Below are positions 1 through 4,840 of a stretch of DNA of 7,821 nt, piece by piece; position 1 is the first letter of the stretch; the number at the start of each line of letters is the position of its first letter. This DNA is from Pseudomonadota bacterium (lineage in GTDB: Bacteria; Pseudomonadota; Gammaproteobacteria; Burkholderiales; Burkholderiaceae), in assembly GCA_023441105.1 (NCBI GenBank), contig JAEZQX010000536.1, positions 1-7,821 of the forward strand, in the 5' to 3' direction. The translations under genes were made by a program, and so were the position numbers. Below the pieces are notes generated by a model. That model was not told where the DNA came from. It worked only from the letters and a program-made list of their open reading frames with translations, and ran no database searches.

Positions 1-162
1 GGCAACCGCCGGGACGGCGGTGCCGGCGAATGCCGGGACGAGGCCGACGGTACAAACCAGAGCCGATACGGCCGCGCAGGGCAGCAGTGAGCGGCGCCGG
101 GATCCCGCCGGTTCGCGGCTCGCATGCTTGCTGTGGAGTTCCTCCGCGCTGTCTGCTGTCAC
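1..162 (-). CDS. 5' end of exported protein with Tat-like signal peptide (partial)
   Basis: Read leftward from a GTG at 162-160, an open frame of 54 codons runs off the left edge. Its translation looks like a long signal peptide. A polar n-region (residues 1-20) is followed by SRRRSLL (21-27), which resembles the twin-arginine S-R-R-x-F-L-K motif. A hydrophobic stretch of alanine, valine and leucine (about 28-43) comes next and ends in a good signal peptidase site, A44-F45-A46 before G47. The mature part lies outside the window, so the function cannot be named; Tat substrates are usually folded, cofactor-bearing periplasmic proteins. The start is uncertain: the frame stays open upstream for some distance, no strong ribosome site precedes the GTG, and no in-frame ATG was seen. 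An ATG at 136-134 opens a different frame without a signal-like segment. It is transcribed divergently from the GFA-like gene. The call rests on signal peptide composition only. Confidence 0.5.
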   Translation of the reverse strand, partial: MTADSAEELHSKHASREPAGSRRRSLLPCAAVSALVCTVGLVPAFAGTAVPAVA

Positions 163-345
163 CCCTGTCGACCGGTTCGAGTATCCCCGCCGGAGTTTAT
201 ATGAGGCAACCCGGGGCTGGCGGGCAGGATCCGGAGCAATTTGGATGCCCGTGACCGGCAACCTGCGTCGCCGCAAGGGCCGTTGCCAAACGCGGCAGAA
301 TCGGCCATCGCCGGCGCAGCCCGGCCCTCAGCAAGGGAGTCGCTC
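163..345. other. Divergent intergenic region
   Basis: About 180 bases separate the leftward exported protein from the rightward GFA-like gene, and promoters for both should lie here. The only AT-rich patch is TTTATA at 196-201, which reads TATAAA on the minus strand and could be a -10 element for the leftward gene. No convincing -35 box sits at the right distance from it. For the rightward gene I could not pick a sigma70 pair with confidence. Open frames crossing this stretch look like chance products of high GC. Confidence 0.4.
333..339 (+). promoter_or_regulatory. Ribosome binding site fixing the GFA-like gene start
   Basis: AAGGGAG lies six bases upstream of the ATG at 346. This supports that ATG over an in-frame ATG at 241, which would add 35 residues not expected in the family. 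Confidence 0.7.
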
Positions 346-819
346 ATGAAGCTCGCAGGTTCATGCCACTGCCAGGCCGTGCGCTTCACCGTCGAGGCGC
401 AGGCGCCCGCTCCTTACATGCGCTGCTACTGCTCGATCTGCCGCAAGACCGCCGGCGGTGGTGGCTATGCCATCAACCTCGGTGCGCGGAACGAGACGCT
501 GCAGGTTCAGGGCAAGGAGCATCTCGCCGTCTATCGCGCGCGGATGCCGGATGGCCACACCAGCACCGGCGAGCGCAACTTCTGCCGCCGCTGCGGCAGC
601 GCCTTGTGGCTCTACGACCCGTCCTGGCCCGAGCTCGTGCATCCGCACGCCTCGGCGATCGACACCGACCTGCCGACGCCGCCGGAGCATGTTCACATCA
701 TGCTCGGCTCGAAGGCGTCGTGGGTCGAGCCCGACATCCGCAAGGGCGACGAGACCTTCGACGAGTATCCGCAGGAATCACTGGCGGACTGGCACGCCCG
801 CCACGGGCTGGAGGGCTGA
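346..819 (+). CDS. GFA family (CENP-V/GFA fold) zinc-binding protein
   Basis: This 157-residue protein has the full cysteine pattern of the GFA family (glutathione-dependent formaldehyde-activating enzyme-like). C7-x-C9 sits in GSCHC near the N-terminus. C27-x-C29-x2-C32 sits in a CYCSICRKTAGG segment, and C80-x2-C83 in FCRRCGS. In family structures these cysteines bind one structural zinc and a second, looser zinc at the proposed active site. The length matches single-domain members. The prototype was proposed to speed formation of S-hydroxymethylglutathione, but most members have no proven activity, so a detoxification or thiol-adduct role is only an inherited guess. The start is set by an AAGGGAG site six bases upstream, and the first residues MKLAGSCHC match how family members begin. 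No signal peptide or membrane segment is visible, so it is probably cytoplasmic. It lies 72 bases upstream of the lipid kinase gene and may share its transcript. Family assignment is firm, function is not. Confidence 0.9.
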   Translation: MKLAGSCHCQAVRFTVEAQAPAPYMRCYCSICRKTAGGGGYAINLGARNETLQVQGKEHLAVYRARMPDGHTSTGERNFCRRCGSALWLYDPSWPELVHPHASAIDTDLPTPPEHVHIMLGSKASWVEPDIRKGDETFDEYPQESLADWHARHGLEG

Positions 820-891
820 ACGGGCATGGAGGTTGCGATCCGCCGTTCCCGACCGTGACCTGCATGGGAATTCCAGCGTGACATCTCGAGC

Positions 892-1773
892 GTGAAAGTC
901 CTCCTGCTACACAACCCGACCGCCGGCAGCGAGCGGATCTCGAAGGAGGACCTCGTCAAGCTGCTGGAAACAGCCGGTTGCGAGGTGGATTACCTCGCCA
1001 GCGACGATGCCGACCTTGCGAAGCGCCTTCATCAGCCCGTCGATCTGATTGCCATCGCCGGCGGTGACGGCACGGTCGCCAAGGTGCTCACCGAGGTGCG
1101 CGGGGAGACGGCACCGGTCACCCTGTTGCCGATGGGCACCGCCAACAACCTCGCCCGTGCCCTCGGCATCCGTGCCGCGGTGCCGGATCTCGTCCAGGGA
1201 CTGAGCCACGGACGCGTCGTGCCGCTCGACGTCGGCGAAACCGCCGGCCCCTGGGGCAGGCAGCGCTTCTTCGAATCCGCCGGCTTCGGCGCGATCGCCA
1301 GGGCGCTCGGACCGGTGAACGAATCCCGGGTGCCCAGCCACCAGAAGATCCCGGAAGGACGCAAGGCAATGCGCCAGGTGTTCCAGGAGATGCCGCCGGC
1401 GCGGCTTCGCGTCGAACTCGACGATCGCACGCTGGAGGACGAGTTCCTGATGCTCGAACTCTCCAAGATCGCTTCGCTCGGTCCGCGCCTGTGCCTCGCG
1501 CCGCAGGCGGATCCCGGCGACGGGCTGCTTCATGTCTGCACCTTGCCGGCGGAGCGCCGGCAGGCGATGATGCAATGGCTGGATGATCCGGAGGAAGGCG
1601 GTGCCGCGCCGATGGTGGTGTATCGCTCGCGCACGGCCGAGGTGACCTGGCAGGACACGCCGTCGCACCTGGACGACTTCTTCCACGACGTCCCCGAAGA
1701 GGCCTGCACCATGCGCGCATGGCTCGAACCGGCCGCGGTGAAGATTCTCGTTCCCGGAAGGCGGGCAGCGTGA
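892..1773 (+). CDS. Diacylglycerol/sphingosine kinase-like protein (LCB5/YegS family)
   Basis: This 293-residue protein starts at GTG. An in-frame stop at 856-858 limits any extension, and no good ribosome site is visible, so translation may be weak. The N-terminus MKVLLLHNPTAG is the usual first strand and loop. The nucleotide-binding signature GGDGT occupies residues 57-61, and P80-M-G-T-A-N-N-L-A-R89 is the second conserved catalytic-domain motif. The C-terminal half carries the APQADPGDGLLHV segment (about residues 203-215), matching the family's second domain, in which an acidic residue next to G-L-L is conserved. Family members transfer phosphate from ATP to diacylglycerol, sphingoid bases or other lipids on the cytoplasmic face of the membrane, without a transmembrane segment of their own; some are non-lipid kinases. 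The substrate cannot be read from the sequence. Its last codon and stop overlap the start of the IMPase-like gene, which suggests related substrates. Confidence 0.88.
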   Translation: MKVLLLHNPTAGSERISKEDLVKLLETAGCEVDYLASDDADLAKRLHQPVDLIAIAGGDGTVAKVLTEVRGETAPVTLLPMGTANNLARALGIRAAVPDLVQGLSHGRVVPLDVGETAGPWGRQRFFESAGFGAIARALGPVNESRVPSHQKIPEGRKAMRQVFQEMPPARLRVELDDRTLEDEFLMLELSKIASLGPRLCLAPQADPGDGLLHVCTLPAERRQAMMQWLDDPEEGGAAPMVVYRSRTAEVTWQDTPSHLDDFFHDVPEEACTMRAWLEPAAVKILVPGRRAA

Positions 1774-2666
1774 GTGCCACCCTGCCGCCGGGCGGCGAAG
1801 GCGTCCTGCGCGACAGCGACGGCATGAGCGGCCACGACTGGGAAGCTGCCGAGTTGCTGGCGGTGGAACTTGCCACCCTCGCCGGCGCCGAGATCACCAC
1901 GGCGCTCAATCGCACGCTCACCGTCAGCTACAAGGGCGCGCCGGGAACCTTCCGCGATCCGGTGTCGGAGGTCGATCAGAAGGTCGAGGTGCTGATCCGC
2001 GCGCGGCTCTCCGAGCGCTTTCCCGCCCACGACATCCTCGGCGAGGAGATGACGGAGCGGCCCGGGCGCGGCAACGACGTGGTCTGGGCCATCGATCCGG
2101 TCGACGGCACCAGCAATTTCGTCAACGGCTTTCCGCTGTTCAGCGCCTCGGTGGGTGTCCTGTTCCGGGGGGTGCCCGTGGTAGGAGCGCTCTGGTGCTC
2201 GACCAGCCATTCCCTGCGTCCCGGCGTCTACCACGCCCGGCTCGGCCAGCCCTTGCGCTTCGACGCCCAGCCGCTCGTCCGGGTGCCCAATCCCATGGTT
2301 CACCGGCGCCTGGGCGGCGATCCGAGCGCCGCCACCCGTGGCATTCCGTGGGACATCCGCAAGACCGGGTCGGCGGCCATCGAATGCGCCTTCGTCGCCG
2401 CCGGGCTGCTGCAGGTGACGCGATTCGAGCAGCCGAATATCTGGGATGTGGCAGGCGGCATCGTGCTGGCACGGGCCGCGGGCCGTCAGGTGATGGTGCG
2501 CCAGGACAAGGTGTGGCAGCCGTTCGACAGCTTCGCCCAGGTCGACGCCGGCACGACCGCGGCATCCGGCGAGGCGGGCGTCCGGCAGGTACTGCGCGAC
2601 TGGCGACGTTCGCTGATCCTTGGCGAGGAAGGCGCAGTCGCTCGCGCCTGCGAGATCTTCGCCTGA
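1770..2666 (+). CDS. Inositol monophosphatase-family sugar/polyol phosphatase
   Basis: All three metal-site motifs of the lithium-sensitive IMPase/FBPase superfamily are present. Counting from the GTG at 1770, these are GEE with E92-E93, D109-P-V-D112-G-T114 followed by SNF, and W225-D226-V-A-G-G230. An upstream DPVSEVDQ segment replaces the more common D-x-V-T-E-V-D. These residues bind two or three Mg ions and activate water to hydrolyse a phosphomonoester. Relatives act on inositol phosphates, fructose-1,6-bisphosphate, histidinol phosphate or PAP, and I cannot choose between them. I take the GTG start (298 residues) because GGAAGG at 1756-1761 is well spaced and the GTGA overlap with the kinase stop is typical of coupled genes. 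An ATG at 1824 with no ribosome site would give 280 residues and still keep every motif. No signal peptide is seen, so the protein is likely cytoplasmic. Its stop is followed by a 74-base gap before the 59-residue gene. Confidence 0.88.
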   Translation: MSATLPPGGEGVLRDSDGMSGHDWEAAELLAVELATLAGAEITTALNRTLTVSYKGAPGTFRDPVSEVDQKVEVLIRARLSERFPAHDILGEEMTERPGRGNDVVWAIDPVDGTSNFVNGFPLFSASVGVLFRGVPVVGALWCSTSHSLRPGVYHARLGQPLRFDAQPLVRVPNPMVHRRLGGDPSAATRGIPWDIRKTGSAAIECAFVAAGLLQVTRFEQPNIWDVAGGIVLARAAGRQVMVRQDKVWQPFDSFAQVDAGTTAASGEAGVRQVLRDWRRSLILGEEGAVARACEIFA

Positions 2667-2677
2667 GGCTCGAGCAT

Positions 2678-2710
2678 GAAGCTGTCCGTCAGGCGCCCGC
2701 GGCCAGCTTC
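2678..2710. other. Possible RNA hairpin between IMPase-like gene and small ORF
   Basis: GAAGCTG at 2678-2684 is perfectly complementary to CAGCTTC at 2704-2710, with 19 bases between. No T-run follows, so it is not a standard terminator. It could affect transcript stability between the two genes or be chance. Confidence 0.3.
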
Positions 2711-2740
2711 GAGAACAGCAACAGGGCGGGGAGGCAACGA

Positions 2741-2920
2741 ATGAAACACATGCAGGACTCGCAGATTCCCAACGACACGCTCGACCTCTACGCGAAGCTG
2801 CAGCGTGGCGAAGGCCGCGAGGAAGTCACCGAAGCGAACGTCGCGACACTGATGAAGCTCGCAGAACGTGACGGGCACACGGTGCTTTCCGAAGAACTGC
2901 GGGAATGGAAGGCCAACTGA
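2741..2920 (+). CDS. Uncharacterised 59-residue acidic/charged protein
   Basis: The ATG at 2741 is preceded by a strong ribosome site, GGGGAGG at 2728-2734, six bases away. The frame closes at TGA 2918-2920, and a pair of hairpins follows. The protein begins MKHMQDSQIPND and ends EELREWKAN. It is rich in Glu, Lys and Arg with one Trp, has no cysteine, no signal peptide and no membrane segment, and looks mostly helical. Residues 31-42 (EANVATLMKLAE) could form one amphipathic helix and 48-57 another. I do not recognise a family. The ribosome site, the high-GC third positions and the downstream terminator argue for a real gene. It may be the last gene of the transcript carrying the kinase and phosphatase, or have its own promoter in the 74-base gap; none is obvious. 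Role unknown. Confidence 0.7.
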   Translation: MKHMQDSQIPNDTLDLYAKLQRGEGREEVTEANVATLMKLAERDGHTVLSEELREWKAN

Positions 2921-2948
2921 CGACCTTCTTCTCCAAGCGATCGTGAAC

Positions 2949-2980
2949 CCGATGGCGCGGACCTGAGCTCCGGCCATCGG
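2949..2980. other. Strong hairpin downstream of the 59-residue gene
   Basis: CCGATGGC (2949-2956) pairs perfectly with GCCATCGG (2973-2980). Inside, after one bulged G, CGGA (2958-2961) pairs with TCCG (2969-2972), leaving a seven-base loop. This gives about 12 base pairs in all. No T-tract follows directly, so alone it is not a classical intrinsic terminator. It may protect the 3' end of the mRNA or act with the next hairpin. Confidence 0.55.
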
Positions 2981-2993
2981 ACCGATCTTGATC

Positions 2994-3021
2994 GCCGTCT
3001 CGCCACGAGACGGTCTTTCCC
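2994..3021 (+). terminator. Probable rho-independent terminator
   Basis: CCGTCTC (2995-3001) pairs perfectly with GAGACGG (3007-3013) around a five-base loop, with a possible extra G-T pair at 2994/3014. The tail TCTTTCCC follows at 3014-3021. The T-run is short and interrupted, but GC-rich genomes often show this. Its position 74 bases after the small gene and its orientation fit the end of the rightward transcript. It would not terminate leftward transcription, since no T-rich tail lies on that side. Confidence 0.55.
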
Positions 3022-3079
3022 ACGCAGCCGCCGCAGGCCCGGGGCGCGTGAGGTGCCGGTGCGGGAGCGCGGAGCCGGA

Positions 3080-3292
3080 TCAGCCGGCGTGCGTCGTCAG
3101 CCGCTTCTGGACCGCACCCAACTCGTCGTGCACGAAGATCCTGCCCAACTTGCGAACGGTGACGGTGGAATCCGTGAATCCCTTCAGGCCGTCGCCAGGA
3201 TCGTTGCCGGCGTAGATCTGCGCGGTGTTGCGGCCTTTTTCGTCATAGACGAAGACGATGTGGTGCCGCTCGACGGCGTTGCTGATAGCCAT
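3080..3292 (-). CDS. Small beta-rich protein with internal duplication (SH3-like guess)
   Basis: This leftward frame encodes about 70 residues from the ATG at 3292-3290, which follows a GGAAGAG ribosome-site-like run. An in-frame ATG at 3304 would add four residues (MEEI). The body alternates hydrophobic and polar residues, as in small beta barrels. It contains two similar units: IVFVYDEKGRN (about residues 11-21) and RIFVHDELGAVQ (about 50-61). Between them lies a GLKGFTDSTVTVRK segment. I recall small bacterial proteins of unknown function with a repeated hydrophobic-Y/H-D-E-x-G pattern and a G-[YF]-T-x-S-T-V middle segment, but I cannot name a domain with certainty. No signal peptide, membrane segment or catalytic motif is seen. 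It is a lone gene facing the end of the rightward cluster. The rightward frame over the same bases has no ribosome site and an arbitrary-looking product, so I prefer this strand. Function unknown. Confidence 0.65.
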   Translation of the reverse strand: MAISNAVERHHIVFVYDEKGRNTAQIYAGNDPGDGLKGFTDSTVTVRKLGRIFVHDELGAVQKRLTTHAG

Positions 3293-3327
3293 GATCTCTT
3301 CCATCAACCACTGCGGAACACCCCCCG

Positions 3328-3333
3328 ATTTTA
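3328..3333 (-). promoter_or_regulatory. Candidate -10 box for the small leftward gene
   Basis: On the minus strand this reads TAAAAT, five of six matches to TATAAT. It lies about 36 bases upstream of the ATG at 3292. The best -35 at normal spacing (TGGTCG, from 3356 leftward) is poor, so the call is tentative. Confidence 0.3.
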
Positions 3334-3531
3334 CGACTGCATTCGGCCCGCGACCATGAAGGCGGCACCGGTTTGTTGTCATTGTGCAAAGGTAAAACTC
3401 GCGGTTCCTGCCGTCTGCTGAGCACGCCCGTTGCTCCAGAGCAGGACCTGAAGGTCATAGACGTGAAAAGTCGGCGGATGGATGCCGACCCCACTAGCGG
3501 ACCCGGCCGCGTATTTCTGCCGCGCCTTCCT

Positions 3532-3540
3532 GGAAGGAGG
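3532..3540 (+). promoter_or_regulatory. Strong ribosome binding site deciding a TTG start
   Basis: GGAAGGAGG is an almost ideal anti-16S match, and it sits seven bases before the TTG at 3548. It argues against the in-frame ATG at 3482, which lies upstream of it and would place the site inside the coding sequence. Confidence 0.8.
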
Positions 3541-3547
3541 ATCGATC

Positions 3548-4840
3548 TTGAAGATCGCGCAAGTGGCCCCGTTGATCGAGAGCGTACCGCCAAGGTCCTA
3601 TGGCGGGACCGAGCGCATCGTCTCCTACCTGACCGAGGCCCTCGTGGAGATGGGCCATGACGTCACGCTTTTCGCCAGCGGCGACTCCAGGACTCGGGCA
3701 CGGCTGGTGCCTGTCGTGCAGCACGGCCTGCGACTGGATCGGCGCCGCCCGGATTGGCTGCCCTGGCACATGATCATGGTGGACCAGGTCTTCCGGCAGG
3801 CCGATGACTTCGACCTGATCCACTTCCATGTCGATTTCGTGCAGGCAGCCCGGGGGCCCCGCGTCCGCACGCCGTGCCTGACCACGACCCACGGCCGGCT
3901 GGATTCTCCGGATCTTGCAGCCTTTCTGCATCACTTCGGCAACCTGAACCTGGTCAGCATCTCCGACCGGCAACGAGAGCCGCTGGGCTGGTATGGCGGC
4001 TGGCTCGGCACCGTCCATCACGGCCTGCCGCTCGACCTGTACCGCTTCAATCCGAGCCCGCAAGACTATTTCGCCTTCGTCGGCCGGATCTCTCCCGAGA
4101 AGCGCGTCGACCGCGCCATCGAGATCGCGATCTCTTGCGGCGTTCGCTTACGCATCGCGGCCAAGATCGACGCCGTCGACCAGTCCTACTTCGACCTGCA
4201 GGTCCGGCACCTGCTCCATCATCCGCTGGTCGAGTTTGTCGGCGAGATCGACGACGTACAAAAGAACGTTCTCATCGGCAATGCCCGCGCGCTGCTGTTT
4301 CCCATCGACTGGCCCGAGCCATTCGGCATGGTGATGATCGAATCGCTAGCCTGTGGCACGCCGGTGATCGCCTATCGCTGCGGGTCCGTTCCGGAAGTCT
4401 TGGAGGATGGGGTTACCGGCTTTATCGTCGATAACCAGGAGGATGCCATCGCGTCCGCGCGCGCCATCGGCCGGCTCGATCGGCACGCCTGCCGCCGCGT
4501 CTTCGAGGAACGTTTCACCTCCACCGTCATGGCGAGTCGATACGTATCCCTCTATCAGGCGCTGCTCCCGGCTGCGATCCCGACGAACCCCGCGGCGGCG
4601 TATGCGGCGGCAGGCCAGCGTGCGGTGATACGTCCGCCGGCGCGGCCGCCGGCGCGACTGCCGCCAACGGCTCGGCCGGGCCGGTTCAATCACGAGGTCA
4701 TTGAGGATGCCGCGGCGCCGGGCATCGTGGCTGCCATGGGCCGGCAGGCGCCGGAGCAGGACGGCACCATCGCCCTCCCCGCCGCGGGCACGATCCCCGG
4801 TCCGCCGGGAAACCGCAAGCAGCCGGTCCGGAGGGGGTGA
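3548..4840 (+). CDS. GT4-family (GT-B fold) glycosyltransferase with proline-rich tail
   Basis: With the TTG start the protein is 430 residues and begins MKIAQVAPLIESVPP, the usual first strand of GT4 enzymes. The N-terminal domain has the glycine loop S17-Y-G-G-T-E22, then GHDVTLFASGDS, an IHFHVDF stretch and a TTHGRLD loop. The C-terminal domain opens with FVGRISPEKR (R180 and K185 are the expected nucleotide-sugar phosphate contacts). It carries the EPFGMVMIE motif with E257 and E265, the E-x7-E signature, then the CGTPVIAYRCGSVPEV segment. Such enzymes move a sugar from an activated donor with retention of configuration; donor and acceptor cannot be read here. From about residue 340 onward roughly 90 residues are rich in Pro, Ala, Gly and Arg and look disordered, making the protein longer than the core needs. 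No signal or membrane segment is seen. The stop TGA directly abuts the ATG of the debranching-like gene, so the two products are likely coupled. Synthesis or remodelling of an alpha-glycan or a soluble glycoside is the best inference. Confidence 0.88.
   Translation: MKIAQVAPLIESVPPRSYGGTERIVSYLTEALVEMGHDVTLFASGDSRTRARLVPVVQHGLRLDRRRPDWLPWHMIMVDQVFRQADDFDLIHFHVDFVQAARGPRVRTPCLTTTHGRLDSPDLAAFLHHFGNLNLVSISDRQREPLGWYGGWLGTVHHGLPLDLYRFNPSPQDYFAFVGRISPEKRVDRAIEIAISCGVRLRIAAKIDAVDQSYFDLQVRHLLHHPLVEFVGEIDDVQKNVLIGNARALLFPIDWPEPFGMVMIESLACGTPVIAYRCGSVPEVLEDGVTGFIVDNQEDAIASARAIGRLDRHACRRVFEERFTSTVMASRYVSLYQALLPAAIPTNPAAAYAAAGQRAVIRPPARPPARLPPTARPGRFNHEVIEDAAAPGIVAAMGRQAPEQDGTIALPAAGTIPGPPGNRKQPVRRG
4634..4656 (+). 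repeat. Two-copy 12-base repeat in the glycosyltransferase tail
   Basis: CCGCCGGCGCG occurs at 4634-4644 and again at 4646-4656, one base apart, giving a 12-base period and the peptide PPARPPAR. It marks slippage or low-complexity growth of the C-terminal tail. Confidence 0.6.
4830..4837 (+). promoter_or_regulatory. Ribosome binding site inside the end of the glycosyltransferase gene
   Basis: GGAGGGGG ends right before the glycosyltransferase TGA (4838-4840), and the next gene's ATG starts at 4841. This layout favours re-initiation by the same ribosome. Confidence 0.75.

Larger units (their letters stand above)
3293..3547. other. Divergent intergenic region with locally lower GC
   Basis: This 255-base spacer separates the leftward small gene from the rightward glycosyltransferase and should hold promoters for both. 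It includes the most AT-rich patches of the window, around 3326-3335 and 3370-3400. A minus-strand -10 candidate is listed separately. On the plus strand TTGTCA at 3376-3381 resembles a -35 box, but no good -10 sits 16-18 bases later. No gene, tRNA or repeat array was found in it. Confidence 0.5.

Noticed and set aside
241..345. Upstream in-frame extension of the GFA-like protein
   Set aside because: Family members begin near the G-S-C-H-C motif, and AAGGGAG sits just before the ATG at 346; the extension has no ribosome site and low-complexity composition.
1719..1769. Earlier ATG for the IMPase-like protein inside the kinase gene
   Set aside because: It would add 17 basic residues and overlap the kinase by 55 bases; GTG at 1770 has GGAAGG well placed and a tidy four-base overlap.
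3376..3400. Possible sigma70 promoter for the glycosyltransferase (TTGTCA with nearby TAAAAC)
   Set aside because: The spacing between the two elements is about 11 bases, too short, and no better -10 is found at 16-18 bases.
3053..3421. Rightward frame opposite the small beta protein
   Set aside because: It lacks a ribosome site and extends into the presumed promoter region; the leftward frame has a start context and an internally repeated, protein-like pattern.
3482..3547. ATG start 22 codons upstream of the glycosyltransferase TTG
   Set aside because: The near-perfect GGAAGGAGG lies between them, and GT4 proteins normally begin right at the KIAQVAP strand.
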